Shown: positions 1 through 12,075 of the stretch, one piece after another
How positions within the stretch are numbered: position 1 is the first letter of the stretch
Layout of the letters: every line of letters starts with the position of its first letter
Assembly: GCF_023856365.1 (NCBI RefSeq)
Contig: NW_026042840.1
Span: 24,821 to 88,820, forward strand
Reading direction: 5' to 3'
DNA: 64,000 bases
Source: Brienomyrus brachyistius
Lineage: Eukaryota > Chordata > Actinopteri > Osteoglossiformes > Mormyridae
Notes under the pieces: model-generated
The model's database searches: none
Told to the model about the DNA's origin: nothing
Seen by the model: the letters and a program-made list of their open reading frames with translations, nothing else
Translations under genes and position numbers: made by a program

Positions 1-159
1 ACGGTGGTGCCAGTGGACCTGTTTGTGTATGTTATCAGTCTATTACAATGTTTGCATGCAGTTTATGTCTTGTCTGTGCTTTTCTCGCTGTTTCCTCCTC
101 GTTTGTGATTACCGGAAAGCTAATATGCTGCCACACCGCCAATTGAAGATCGGGCGGTG

Positions 160-452
160 CGTCCATCCATCCATTTTCTGAAACCACTTAATCCCAACTG
201 GGATCGCGGGGGAGACCGGAGCCTATCCCGGGAACAAGGGGCGCAGACAGGAACCAAGCCCAGGCAGTCACCTACACACCGCAGGTCGCACACACTCACA
301 CAACTACAGGGCCAATTTAGACTCACCAGTCAACCTATCCTGCATGCTTTTGGACCGTGGGAGGAACCTGGAGTCCCCGGCGAAAACGGGGAGAGCATGC
401 GAACTCCACACAGAAAGGGCCCTGGACCGAAGCCAGCACTAACCACTGTGCC
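160..452 (-). repeat. Old tRNA-derived SINE copy (family 1)
   Basis: Diverged copy of the SINE that recurs through the window. It starts with the CCATCCATCCATTTTC tail and runs through the conserved blocks (CGGAGCCTATCCCGG, CAATTTAG, GAGAGCATGCGAACTCC) toward a tRNA-like head near 452. It carries many substitutions compared with the copies at 7.7 and 40 kb, so it is an older insertion. No clear target duplication was seen. Confidence 0.75.
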
Positions 453-1037
453 GTCCTCAGTTTCAAATTCATTCATCATCTCGCGTTCGCTCAAAACCAA
501 AAACTGACGTACGATGTCGACGTGATACGCAGTGACATCTGACGTCAAACTCACATTGTGAAATCAAATGTAATATTACACCAGTTTTTCTGTTAAAGTA
601 CTGTGAAGTACTCCTACAATAGTGATTCATTTTCCACATCAGCCGGTTTAAATCTTCATGCATTTGCACCGATTTTTAACTGATTTGTGATTCATCATTA
701 CATGCCAGGGCCAGCAGCTCTGCATGGCTCGACCCTCATAAACATTCTCCACACATGCTGTTCAGGCAGTGGCCACAGAAATTCCCCCAGTGAACTTTAT
801 GCTTTCTGTCGGAGAGTATGCTGTGTTCTGGCCTTAAACCCTGCATACTACTTTGCAGACTTTGATCCTCTTAACAACAATTGGCATTTCTGGTGGCTGA
901 ATATCCATCCATCCGTCATCCAACTGCATGCTTAAAAGCTGTGAATAATAGTAATAATTCTTAAAATTGCAACTATCTAGAATTTCAGCCTAGTTACTCA
1001 GCTAAATTACTATTTAAACCTAGAATAATTTCTATAA
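453..1037. other. No recognisable feature
   Basis: AT-rich sequence with only short random frames. Nothing could be assigned on either strand. Confidence 0.5.
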
Positions 1038-1391
1038 GGGGCGGCATGGTGGTGCAGTGGTTAGCACTGTCGCCTCACACCTCTGGGACCCGGGTTCGTG
1101 TCTCCGCCTGGGTCACATGTGTGTGGAGTTTGCATGTTCTCCCCATGTCGTTGTGGGGTTTCCTCTGGGTACTCCGGTTTCCCCCCACAGTCCAAAAACA
1201 TGCTGGGGCTAATTGGAGTTGCTGAATTGCCCGTAGGTGTGTGTGTGTGAGTGGATGGTGTGTGAGTGTGCCCTGCGATGGGCTGGCCCCCCATCCTGGG
1301 TTGTTCCCTGCCTCGTGCCCATTGATTCTGGGATAGGCTCCGGACCCCCCGCGACCCAATAGGATAAGCGGTTTGGAAAATGGATGGATGG
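1038..1391 (+). repeat. tRNA-derived SINE, full length, with target duplication
   Basis: Full-length family-1 SINE. The head GGGGCGGCATGG is followed by a Pol III A-box-like TGGTGCAGTGG and B-box-like GGGTTCGTGTCTC. The body ends in AATGGATGGATGG. A 12 bp direct repeat (ATAATTTCTATA at 1025-1036 and 1392-1403) flanks it, showing target-primed insertion. It is the best reference copy in the window. Confidence 0.9.
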
Positions 1392-1857
1392 ATAATTTCT
1401 ATATGTGTGATAGAATCAAAAAATATTTTGTTTTACATATAAATCTTCACAAGGTGTATTACACATGGTATTCCCCAGACACCGCCACCCCAACAGATGC
1501 TTTGTTTGTTAAGACAATAGCTCAGAAAGTGGTTGATCGATCTTTTGCAGCTTTTACCAAGGTTTGTACAAGCCAAAATTAAATTTTGAAACGGATCCCT
1601 GCCACACCCTGCCCTCCTGAACCTCCCGTTTCCTCCCTAGTGTGGTATAACGTGCCATGCCTGTTCCGCGTTTGTTTTACCTCTCCTTCCTGCCCTTGTG
1701 TTACTCATTTCAGGTGCCTCTAGTTTGCTCCCTGCTTAGCCTTGTATAAATGTGCTTCTCAGTCCTGCCTTTAATGTTGCTGCTGCTGTTTGCCTGTGTG
1801 TTCTTCCCTGCTTATGATTCCCCCGTGATCCAGTTGTGATCCAGTTGTCTTCATATC
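1392..1857. other. Unassigned, pyrimidine-rich repeat-like stretch
   Basis: Positions 1586-1850 are C/T-rich with a mid-section TATAAATG (1746) and resemble LTR or SINE debris, but no termini or coding motif were found. Confidence 0.4.
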
Positions 1858-2155
1858 ATGTATTCAACTCTACTGCCTCAGTCCAGTATTATCTCTGACC
1901 ATCATCTTATTGCGTTCAATATTTCCCTTGCTCAAAATATTAGCCCCCCGACTCGCTTCTATATGCCAAACGTACAATCACGTCAAATACAGCAAGTAAC
2001 TTTATCGATAACCTCCCTGAGCTATCGTTTTCAACCAAACTAATGTCGAATTCTGCTGAACTTGATAGCATTACGGATTATTTAGCATCTATGCTTAATT
2101 CCACTAGAGAAAATTGCTCAGTTAAAAATAAAAAAGGTTGTACGAGGTTTACTTT
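1858..2155 (+). mobile_element. L2-type LINE fragment (endonuclease end / linker), 5' part
   Basis: The frame beginning at 1858 reads SDHHLIAFNISLA, the C-terminal endonuclease signature of L2-clade non-LTR retrotransposons. It then decays through frameshifts to about 2155 (KKGCTRFT). The same element resumes at 3315, so a later insertion split this copy. No intact ORF remains. Confidence 0.7.
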
Positions 2156-3314
2156 GGGCCTCCGCCGATGCCACCCATTGTCTTACCATGTGAGCGTCTC
2201 AGGGACTATGCCCGGTGCCTAGGAACATAGTGTGTACGCCCCTCAGAGGGTAGACCGGTACCTGTCATCAGCGTGTGCGAACTCCAGAGGTGTAGTTTTG
2301 GTATCCACCTAACTTAACTTGGGCAGTCAAGTTTGGGACCCGGATAAATAAATGGGATTTAACCCAGAGGCTGCAAGATAGTATTTACCACCATAGTCCT
2401 AATAAGGATAGAAGTCCAATCTGGAAAGTTTATGAAGAAGTTAGCAAATCAGACAGTCATAAAGTAATCGAAACAACATTTATTAAAAATACTACAATAT
2501 ACAATTATTGACATGTGGACACATACTTGTAAATACATTTGGACAAATACAATATTAAACAATCACATTCCTCAGCTGAGAGTGAACAAAGTTCTGTGGA
2601 AAGTATCTGACTACAGATAGACTTTCACCCAGTTCTCTGCGGGAGCTCTGATTACAGAGTGACTCCCCGACTACTTCTGAAGCCCTTCCTTAAGTATCCA
2701 GACCAGGTGATGGCATGTTTCTGAAGACTGACTAATTTCGGTCAATGGTTAATTTTAGGGGCATTGCTGACCTTGGTTCTCAAGTCCCCAGCCAATCAGA
2801 TCACTTTAGGGGGTGGTTGTAATTCCCTTGTTCTACCATGAGAGAATCTCTCTCAGTTTGGTGGGTTGAGCCGAAGTTTCTGTATTTCTCTTAGGAAAAG
2901 CTATACTGCCTTAAATCTGAGAGTATAATACTCCTCGTCTCATGCCTATTCAAACGAGACCAAACATGCGTGTATTTGTCCCTAACATCTATGTGTGCTG
3001 AGTTATCCTGTTTATAGTAGAAAAGGTGTCTGTGTCTGGAGGCTGACAGCTGTTGTTGCTGTGGATTGATTGTGGAACTCTGGTCACTCCGGGGGTGAAA
3101 GGTCTTGCTTTTTCTGTGCTGCTCCAGTTATTCCTATCCAGTCTCTCAGGAGCCGGCAGGCCTTTGCCTTCCTTAAAAGGGGTGGTTTGACGAGTTGAGT
3201 CCAGTCTTGCCTGGGCCAGCGGAGCTCTGAAATAGACTGATGCAGGCTGATCAGAGTTGGGGCCTGCAGGACCTATAAGTTTTATGTCCTTACAGAATGT
3301 AAGTGGCATCATAC
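2156..3314 (-). mobile_element. Insertion splitting the L2 copy; probable LTR fragment
   Basis: About 1.16 kb unrelated to L2 lies between its two halves. Read on the minus strand, part of it looks like an LTR: it opens TGTTAGGGACAA near 2989, has a possible TATA-like ATACTTAAGG, and carries AATAAATG as a polyadenylation signal near 2480. The minus frame at 2989-3312 could be adjoining internal sequence but matches nothing I recognise. Boundaries and target duplications were not found, so the LTR call is tentative. Confidence 0.4.
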
Positions 3315-4634
3315 TAAACTAGTGGTGTTCGAACTAGCATGGAAAGAGGCTATGGGTAGCTACAAAAAGGCTCTTAGTGCCGCCAAATCATCTAGTATCT
3401 ATCAGAACTAATTGAAATAAACAAAAATAATCCTAGATTCCTATTTACTATGGTGTCCAAGCTGACTAATAACCAGACCACTGGTTATTTTCCAGTGACG
3501 ACTTTATGAAACTTTTTGACCAAAAATATGCTCAATTAAACAGAACATTTTGAATATTGAATATTGGTTAACCAGTCAGAACTGATGTACTTAATTTTAT
3601 CTTCAAATTCATCTACTTGTATGCTAGACCCTGTTCCATCAAAATTATTCAGCGATGCTCCCAGCATTGATTGAACCGCTACTAGCAATAGTTAAACTAA
3701 AACATATAATCATATTACCCCAATTTTATCTTCACTGCACTGGCTGCCAGTTAGATTTCGTGTTGACTACAAAACACTGCTCTTAACCTATAAAGCTGTA
3801 AATGGTCTTGCACCGCAGTATGTGAGTGACCTCATTTGCGTTCCGAATCATACACTTAGATGACGAGATGGAGGTATTCTATCCGTACCCAGAATAAAGA
3901 ACATTACCTTTGGGGGAAGAGCATTTGCTCATAAAGCACCACAGCTATGGAATAAACTTCCTATTAGTGTTCGGAACTCAGACACAATCTCTGCTTTTAA
4001 GTCAAGGCTTAAGATGTACCTCTTTCGCCAGTCTTTTGGATAGTTAAATCTTCTTTTCTAAGGTGAATGGGAAATCTGGAGGTTCATAGTTATTTGAGAT
4101 TGAAGGGGAAAGGGGGGATTGGTGCTGTCGTCCTGCCACTCTCGCCGATCACTTAAGCTGTGGATGGGAGGTGGCTTGACGCCAAAACCTCTGTAAACCC
4201 TCATGCCTGTGCTTCCTTCCAGGTCACTCTTTTAGGCAGGCTGTCATAGTTGCTTTAGTCCTGCCGGTTAGGTGTAGGGCAATAACTCTTCTCCATCTTC
4301 TCTTTTTCGAGCTGATACCGAGCCGACTACACCGTGTGAACCCGCACCTGGACTCCTGGATATAACTACATGAAACCAACTGGGACTTTATAACTATATG
4401 AACTCTAATGAATGTCAATGTAAATGCAGTTTCATGCTCCTTGGTCGCCCAGAGGAGGATGGGGTCCCCTTCTGAGTCTAGGTTCCACTCAAGGTTTCTT
4501 CCTGCTAGAGGGAGTTTCCTTGCCACTGTCGCCTCAGGCTTGCTTGGTGGGGTTCTGGCCGGTTAAATGTAAAGTGCTTTGTGACAATGCATGTCGTTAA
4601 AAGCGCTATATAAATAAAATTGAATTGAATTGAA
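3315..4634 (+). mobile_element. L2-type LINE, RT C-terminus and 3' UTR
   Basis: The broken reading frame shows the L2 RT tail: LHWLPVRFRVDYKTLLLTYK, GLAPQYVSDL, APQLWNKLP and SRLKMYLFRQSF (about 3725-4040). A typical fish L2 3' UTR follows (GGTTTCTTCC, TTGCCACTGTCGCC, AAAGCGCTATATAAATAAA), ending in an ATTGAATTGAATTGAA tail at about 4619-4634. Stops and frameshifts show a dead copy. Confidence 0.85.
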
Positions 4635-5816
4635 GTGCTTCCTCAGATTCATTTTTAAATGTTCTCCAGCTAATTTCCACTATGGCCACGAGTTCTAGTA
4701 TTTTAAATTAATATTGAAATGGTCATTTGGCTGAACAGCATCCCGACCTGTTAGAATCTTATATACCTGGATCATGTCCCCCCATAGTCTCCTTTGCTTG
4801 AGGCTAAACAGATTCAGCTCAGCGAACCTCTCCTCATAAGACATTCCTCTAAGTGCAGGAATCATTCTAGTCATCCTACGTTGCACCTTTTCCAAGGCAG
4901 CAATGTCCTTCTGAAGGTATGGTGACCAAACCTGCACACAGTATTCTAGGTGGGATCTTACCAAGGAATTATATAATCGTAGCATCACTTCTCTTGACTT
5001 ACATCTCTAGGTGTGTGGAGTTTAATCCAACATCCTTTTGCCTTTTTTTAATGCTTCCCCACACTGGCAAGAGTGGGACATGGAAGTATCAACATACACA
5101 CCGAGATCTTTCTCGTAATCAGCTACCTTTATTTCAGTGGAACCCATAAAATATCTGTACTTTACTATATTTACTATATTTCTGCTCCCTGCATGGATTA
5201 CCTTATATTTATCTATGTTAAATTTCATCTGCCACGTATGAGCCCAGTCGCTAATTAAATCCAGATCCTGTTGTAGCCTCTCTGGACATGAGACATGATC
5301 TAACATCAATCAGAAGATACCACACCAGCAGATAATGATTTCTGGAATAGTAAAGTTAAAGGTTGGCTAATAATACCCCTCATCTCTTTTAAAACTATAG
5401 ATAAGATGCCATCAGGGCCTTGCGATTTATTTATTTTGAGCTTAGCTAGGCTTTGTACCACATCAGCCTCAGTTATACATATATTGGTCATAGACATCGT
5501 TGTATTTGTACTAAATGGTGGTAAGCTATTCTACTGTGAACAGCCATTGTAAAATAATCATTAAACTCATTTATATCAATTTCATTTTCAATTATAAGGC
5601 CCTTACTATCCTGCAAATGAGTGATTTTCAGCTTTTAGAGCTCTTTCGGAGTTAAAATATTGGAAGAAACTTTTAACGTCATCCTTATAACTGTTATTAA
5701 CTAAACCTGTAGACGTAGATACTCCTGCTTTATTTTGAAATCATTAGTTAATTTCCATTTGTGGAAGAAAGCCCTTTTGCTCCTGACTTTATTCTTAATT
5801 TTCGTAGTAAACCACC
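4635..5816 (-). mobile_element. CR1/Rex1-type LINE, reverse transcriptase region (pseudogene)
   Basis: Minus-strand frames read LVRSHLEYCVQVWSPYLQKD, KVQRRMTRMI and RRLWGDMIQVYKILTG (4695-4988), DLDLISDWAHTWQMKFNIDK (5022-5309) and LKINKSQGPDGI (5306-5497). These are finger/palm and C-terminal motifs of CR1-clade RT. The catalytic ADD segment is missing between the last two. The frame is broken in several places. The L2 tail abuts its lower end. Confidence 0.8.
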
Positions 5817-6081
5817 TGTGACATCGCGTGCTGGACGAACAGGCAGGAAGCGAGGAATCAAGGATCCGGGAAACGGAGAGTCGGGAATGAGGGTTTATTG
5901 ATGAAAACAGGTACCAACAGCGAGAGATTTCAATGACAGGACTGGGGAAACAGACTTGAATGTGGACTAAATACACAGGACTACTCAAACTGACAGAAAA
6001 CAGCTGGTTACAATCGGGGCAGCACACATGGTTAATGAGGGGGCGTGGCACACACGAGGATCGTACAAGCAGGTCATGACA
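5817..6081 (-). mobile_element. Solo LTR (LTR family A) inside the CR1 LINE
   Basis: A 265 bp segment with TGT...ACA ends that interrupts the CR1 frame between ...LQPSW and FTTKI.... On the minus strand it has GTGTGCCACGCCCCCT and an AATAAACCC polyadenylation signal, both shared with the copies at 14,849-15,125 and 54,650-54,901. Flanks CCACC / CCAGC form an imperfect 5 bp duplication. No internal retroviral genes accompany it. Confidence 0.65.
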
Positions 6082-6245
6082 CCAGCTTGGTTGCAGTTTC
6101 CTAGATTTAGTTTTTCTGGAAACGGGTATGAAGTTCTTTTGCACTTGCAACAATGTGCTTTTAAAAAATTCCCATGCCTCTTCCACAGTATTGCTATTTA
6201 ACTCCATCCGATTTACAGTTTCTAGTTTCAGTCTCATACCATTGA
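6082..6245 (-). mobile_element. CR1/Rex1-type LINE, upstream remainder
   Basis: Continuation of the same CR1 copy beyond the solo LTR. The frame reads EEAWEFFKSTLLQVQKNFIP, a segment between endonuclease and RT. The coding sense rejoins the 5817 flank exactly when the LTR is left out, which supports the nested-insertion reading. Confidence 0.7.
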
Positions 6246-6289
6246 ATTACCCTTCCTAACATTGTATACTTTTGTTTTGGACTTGGTTG

Positions 6290-7260
6290 AAGACTCAGGC
6301 AGCAGGAGTTGCCCCAACGTTGGTATGTCCTTATCCATAAGGGGGAGTAAACGTTCTGGTTTCCCGACCTTATAGATGAAGGAGTTGGGGGATGTTGCCA
6401 GTGACCTGCCGGATTCCAGGCAGAACAGGCCTCGCTATGCCACAGCCCTTCAGAGACTGGGCCTTCCGTGCAGAACCTCTGCATCCAAATTAGACCAGTT
6501 GTTTAACAAAACCCTAAAATGGGGTTATTTTTGACATGGAACGGGACTTTGATTCAACAACCCATTACTTAGTTGCGGCAAGTACCCAATATCAAGTATA
6601 GCTGCAAAGAATCTGCCAGAGATTTTCAGAGAAGTTCCCCAGATGCATGGACTGGACTAAGGTGCGTCAGATTAAACAGGAGCCTGGTAAATTCTGTGAG
6701 CCCCACGCCAAGTGACTGATGGAAACATACTCCAGCTACAGTGAGATGGACCCTCCAGCGGACCGAGAGTGGGATTCCCTCTGGGAGCGACAACTCGTGC
6801 AGTTGCTGGTGGATGAGCTGCAAACAGACATCAAGAAGGACTTCCAACCTCACAATCATTTACCAAACCACTTCAGGTAACTTGTAAAGATGTAGGTATT
6901 GGAGTATTCACACATTCATTTGCAGTGTCCACCTCCTGTCCGGTAAATTTGGCAGGACAAAATTTGAATAACCTATAGGCCAGACTCATGAATGCGGCTG
7001 AACGAGTAAAGGTAGAACAGGTGGCCAATCCTGTTATACAGTCCTAGTAGATTGAGAACCACCTGATTGCAACTGTAGTTGGAATCAAGGGCTGAGCAGC
7101 ATGGTGGCCTGGGGGACAATTATGAAAACACAGACCCACTGATATCCTTAAAACCCACAATCAAAAGAGGAGTCAGGATGGCCAGTGACATGTGCTGGCT
7201 AAATGGGGACAACAAAGAGAGAACAGAACAAGGCAGGGAGGGATTCTGACACAGGTGCCA
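6290..7260 (+). pseudogene. Retroviral gag remnant
   Basis: Broken plus-strand frames carry a capsid-like segment (VASDLPDSRQNRP, ATALQRLG, then IKQEPGKFC and YSSYSEMDPPADREWDS) and a decayed CCHC-like knuckle near 7180. The same protein family appears on the minus strand at 55.3-56.8 kb. Several stops and frameshifts are visible and no LTR pair could be linked to it. It is an old endogenous retrovirus fragment without coding capacity. Confidence 0.6.
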
Positions 7261-7735
7261 TGCTACTTTGTTTAAATATGCTGTAATGTTTTAGTGCAAG
7301 CCTTAGACAATGGAATCTCTGAATGACGCCGCAGTCTGGCTCTTTCTGAAGGTCCTATACTGTAACCGTCCTGAGAAGTTGTTTGCATGCACTTGCTGCC
7401 TTGACACTTGTTGATGTGCGTGTGCCCTGCTCGAGCAGTAAAGGGGAGATCACATGCAGAGCTGATTTTCTGTAGTTCCTTAGAATAAAAATAGAATATT
7501 CTCTTCAAATAGGAACACATGCTGCGTTTGATTATTTCACTCCAACTCGGACAAAAACGTCACGAAAAACATCACTTCCCATTAGAAACGCCTCTTTTAT
7601 GACGTTAATGTCTGACAGAATCTTCTTGTCCGAGTTGCCCCTGTGACGTAATTTCAACATGGCGGCTTACACACTCAACATTAATTCTATTTTACAAATC
7701 CTTAAAAATGTTTATTTTGTTAAATTTATTATTAT
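7261..7735. other. No recognisable feature
   Basis: Unique-looking sequence without supported genes. The SINE target site (ATTTATTATTAT) starts near its right end. Confidence 0.5.
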
Positions 7736-8091
7736 CCCATCCATCCATTTTCCAAACTGCTTATCCTACTGGGTCACGGGGGGTCCGGAGCCTATCCCGG
7801 AAGCAATGGGCACGAGGCTGGGAACAACCCAGGATGGGGGGCCAGCCCATCGCAGGGCACACTCACACACACCATGCACTCTCACATGCATTCCTACGGG
7901 CAATTTAGCAAGTCCAATTAGCCTCAGCATGTTTTTGGACTGTGGGGGGGAACCGGAGTACCCGGAGGAAACCCCACGACGACATGGGGAGAACATGCAA
8001 ACTCCACACACATGTGACCCAGGCGGAGATTTGAACCTGGGTCCCAGAGGTGTGAGGCAACAGTGCTAACCAGTGCACGACCATACCGCCC
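7736..8091 (-). repeat. tRNA-derived SINE (family 1), full length
   Basis: Near-complete copy from the CCATCCATCC tail to the TACCGCCC head. The flanks repeat ATTTATTATTAT (7724-7735 and from 8092), so the insertion is recognisable. An (ATT)n stretch extends the right duplication. Confidence 0.88.
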
Positions 8092-9079
8092 ATTTATTAT
8101 TATTATTATTTATAATTATTAGTAATTATTAATGTAATTGCACGTGTTCGATTTAGAGAATACCATATTGTGACCGTAAACAGTATCCTAACATGCAATA
8201 TCAGATTTTTACCAGACTTGTTAGTGTTTTTGGTTTGTTTGTAGTTTGTTTGCCTCTCGAAAAAAGAATATCGCTATGAATGTACTAAAATACTTTATAA
8301 AGCTTTTAATGTGGTTTGACTAGTTCCTGTTTCTTGTTTATTTGTCTGAAATAATAATCTTACTCCATAACTGCTAAAATATAAAGCAACAACACAGCAG
8401 CGTATTCATGGAGGCAGCCATGTTTGTTCCGAGTTGTGCTAGCTTGAACGGGAGATTGTTGGATGTGATGTCACCCAATTTGGAATTTCCAAGTTCCGAG
8501 AGAAAAACGAACGCACCACAAGACTCTGGCTGGAAATTTCTACAATAGAGCCATTTAGTTATTTCTAGAAAAATATTTAGAGCCAATGACCTGATGTCAT
8601 TGTAACACAGGTCACTGTCCGTGGTGCTGAATTCTCTACTTGATGGGCTGGTGCTGAATGAATATGACAGCTGGCCAACATGTCTGTGTGCTTCCACTGA
8701 CTGGCACCCAGACATATAATGACTTTTAACAATGAGGAGGGAAACGTCCAGACAGGAAATTAGTCAACAGTAATTAGTAATCACATATAGTTCGCATTTA
8801 TCATGATGTAAAATTCAAAAACCTTTTTATATTATTAAGGGATAAATGTAATTGAGTTTTAATGTATCCTTTCCGCTCTTAAAATCGCAAATTATTTCTG
8901 ACTATTAATCTGCACATTTTAATAATTTCATTAATATTACCTAATTGGTTTGTCTTTTTTATTAAATTTTAAAACTAGCTGTACAATTGTTGATGTTGTT
9001 GCTGTTCTGAATGTCATTGGCCTGTTGCCTTACGTCTGTCTAAACATGAGTGAGGGGATGGATGCACTATTCTATGGGG
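8092..9079. other. No recognisable feature
   Basis: AT-rich sequence. No coding motif or repeat family could be assigned. Confidence 0.45.
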
Positions 9080-9245
9080 GCCTCTGTAGAGAATAAATGA
9101 TCCTAATTTTATATTGAGAGAGATGGTTAATTCCTTTTTAATCCATACTGCGTTCAGAGCCCCTGTTCTGCCGTTGATCACTGCTGCATATCATCCCCAA
9201 ACCAATGGCCTGGATGAGAAAACGAATGATGACATAAAATGGTAA
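9080..9245 (+). pseudogene. Integrase (rve) core fragment
   Basis: The plus frame near 9,180-9,240 reads ITAAYHPQTNGLDEKTND. This is the end of a retroviral-type integrase core, with the catalytic glutamate replaced by aspartate in the GL(D/V)E-type motif. The upstream core is not recoverable. The C-terminal part of what looks like the same protein reappears at 9.84-10.1 kb beyond a Tc1-like insertion. It resembles the Gypsy/Ginger-type integrases seen as KRBA2/GIN1-like proteins. Confidence 0.65.
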
Positions 9246-9344
9246 GTCTGTTTTTGAGGTTGTTTTAGAACTGTGTGAGACAGGCTCTATTCTTTTAACA
9301 TTACATCAGGAATTACTGATATTATTGACAATCAATCCCTTAAT

Positions 9345-9600
9345 ATACAGTATCTCACAAAAGTGAGTACACCCCACACATTTTTGTAAATATTTTATTA
9401 TATCTTTTCAAGGGACAACGTTAAAGATATGAAACTCTGATAGAATGTAAAGTAATCAGTGTACAGCTTGTATAATGGTGTAAATTTGATGTCCCCTCAA
9501 AATAACTCAACACACAGCCATTAATGTCTGAACTGCTGGCAACAAAAGTGAGATTAAAAATGATTTGTGGCAAGATCGGATCATGTGTGTTGAAGAGTTT
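9345..9600 (+). mobile_element. Tc1/mariner-type non-autonomous element fragment
   Basis: Contains the common fish motif CTCACAAAAGTGAGTACACC followed by TTTTTGTAAATATTTTATTA and AACTCAACACACAGCCATTA. A second, weaker AACAAAAGTGAG block lies near 9,541. Ends and TA duplications were not resolved. It separates the two integrase fragments, so it inserted into them. Confidence 0.6.
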
Positions 9601-9842
9601 CTTATGACTGACAAGTAGTTATTTAAAAACATATCTTGAAACAGCAAATTACATTGTTCTTAATGCTTTTAGAAAATGACTCTTTATAATGATCTGTGAA
9701 TAATAATAATTTGCTATGAATGTTTTTCCACTTCAGCTTTCCACAATTATTCTTCCCGATGAGAAAAGCTACGGCACGTTTTTTGATGAAAAAAATAAAG
9801 TAGTTGAGACAATAAGCAACAACAGCTGAAAACATCTCCTAG

Positions 9843-10105
9843 TCACAGGAAAAACAGAAGCAGGCATGTGGTAAACGAATACAAAAGAGGTACCAAAACA
9901 CAGTTTATCATGTTGGAGATGAGGCGCTTCTGTTCAACATGAGGAAGCGGGGACGGAAAGGAGGAAGAACGGAACCGGATTTTACCGGACCTTATGTCAT
10001 CCAGGCAATATGTGGCAAGCTGGTTACACTGTCTAATTCTGAAGGGGCAACTTTAAAGAACAAATACAATGTAAACCACATACAGAAGGAGCCAAACTGA
10101 TGTCC
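9843..10105 (+). pseudogene. Integrase C-terminal fragment
   Basis: Continuous plus frame with KRYQNTVYHVGDEALLFNMR, RKGGRTEPDFTGPYVI and LKNKYNVNHIQK. This matches the SH3-like/GPY C-terminal region of Gypsy/Ginger-type integrases. The frame ends at a TGA near 10,100. The pairing with the core fragment at 9.2 kb is inferred from order and strand. Confidence 0.65.
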
Positions 10106-10185
10106 CAAGTCAGGAATCACACAAGGTGCCAGAAGAGTATAAGACCAGTAAACCTCCCTCTAGCGCAGAGCTTCTGACAATCGAG

Positions 10186-10940
10186 AAGGATGCTGACAGT
10201 TGAAAAAAAACTCATGTCTGTGTGTTATGAAAGAATATCAATAAATGTTTCCGAAAGGGGATGACTCATTTGGTAATTATTTACGGCTTATGTTATGGCT
10301 GCCAATTTACAGTCTTTACTGAAGTCTGACTTCTTTTGAGTCACCTTTAATATAGATTGGACACTCTCTATGCAATGTGCAATACTTACATAGATGGTAA
10401 ATGTTTACCTGCTTGCACAGATGGATGATTAGGTAATTAGTGTAAGTGTGTGTGTGCGTTCAATCGCATGTATGTCCAAGGTCCATAGTAAATAATATAC
10501 ACTGATCAAGAGATGCCCGAAAGTGGATAAAAGAGGACATTAGTGGGTGTATCACTTAGTGTAACGCGTGCAGGAAAATGAGCAGGACTGCAAGCCATAT
10601 AATGACCCTTGTCTAGCTCTTAATACAGTATGCATACAGTGATGTATCTACAATGGACAGCTACTATGAGCAGATAGCACAGTACAGGTGCTTATAAGAT
10701 CTGTATGCTATTTCCATCCATCCATCCATTGTCCAAACCGCTTATCCTACTGGGTCGTGGGGGGTCTGGAGCCTATCCCGGAAGCAATGGGCACGAGGCA
10801 GGGAACAACCCAGGATGGGGAGCCAGCCCATCACAGGGCACACTCACACACTATTCACTCATACATGCATACCTACGGGCAATTTAGTAACTCCAGTTAG
10901 CCTCAGCATATTCTCAGCATATTCTTGGACTGCGGGAGGA
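10186..10940 (+). repeat. Left arm of a ~755 bp inverted duplication
   Basis: From GATGCTGACAGTTG to inside a SINE this segment reappears, reversed and complemented, at 12,076-12,841. Only scattered substitutions, small indels and a longer CA run in the right arm separate the two. The region between the arms (10,941-12,075) is not repeated. Both arms carry the same SINE junction, so duplication followed SINE insertion. Confidence 0.9.
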
Positions 10941-11063
10941 AACCCCACGACGACATGGGGAGAACATGCAAACTCCACACCCATGTGACCCAGGCAGAGA
11001 CTCGAACCCGGGTCCCAGAGGTGTGAGGCAACAGTGCTAACCACTGCACCACCATGCCGCCCC
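10715..11063 (-). repeat. tRNA-derived SINE (family 1) in the left arm
   Basis: Complete copy with a 14 bp target duplication, CTGTATGCTATTTC, at 10,701-10,714 and 11,064-11,077. It has a small internal deletion plus a CTCAGCATATT duplication relative to other copies. Confidence 0.9.
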
Positions 11064-11077
11064 CTGTATGCTATTTC

Positions 11078-12075
11078 ATTCTATAAAAAGAAACTTACTG
11101 TACTGTACAATAAAGTATTTCACCACTGCTTCTTCCTCAGCTCCCACTGTTTGCTAGCACATGCATCTTTTGATTTCTTAGTGCAATCTGTGCTTTATTT
11201 TTTTTTTGTGAAATGTAAGTGCAGTATCTGTTTATTAAGTGCTGTGGTTTAATATGTACATTATTATTTCAGTACTGTGTATACTGTCCTTAATGTCTTG
11301 CCTCTCTCGTATAACTTGAGATACGCCCAAATTGACTTGCAACAAGTGGTCCTGGTTCCAAATGCGGAAGGCGATGGATACCTGTATTTTATATGCTGTA
11401 GTGTGCTGGGTGTCAGACATTGCAATGCACCTTGCTTTGATCTTGACCTGTTAGATCAGAGGGAGGTAATCTTATCCAGAAAGGGCCACTGTGTATGATG
11501 GTTTTCACTGCAACTCTCTTAACAGCGAACCTAACAGTTATCCCAATACCTTGATCTTGCTAGCATATTTAAATGTGTACCTATTCAGGAATAGAGTGGT
11601 GAAGGCATTCAGAGGAGGACTGATGATTATCAGAGGGAACAAAGGGGCTGGGTACTTGTCAGTATCCAGTAGAACCACCAGACTCCTACACTGAATGGTT
11701 CTGGATGTGGCACAGACGTTAATCCCTCTGTATTAGGGGATCCGTCTCCAGTTTGTACTCTTCTAGTTAATAGGTAGATTATCAGGCAGTTTTTCACCCT
11801 AGTCCAGTACTCATTGACAGCCTAATACACCGTGTTTCAGTTTGTCTTGATAGTCAATACATGTCACAGGATGTACATTACTCTGATGGGCAGGCCCTCT
11901 TACATATGATGGAAATTGCAATACCTACTTTTGGCCACGAGATGGCAGCAAGAAAATAGAAAAATTATTTTCCCACGGTCTACTAGCAGCTTTTAGATGT
12001 TAATTCTTCATAAAAATAATTTGACTTGATCCAATGTATTTTTAATACAAACAATTACCACACAAAGCTGCTAGT
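11078..12075. other. Spacer between the inverted arms
   Basis: About 1 kb with no supported gene. Short frames at 11,277-11,694 show no recognisable protein motif. Confidence 0.45.
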
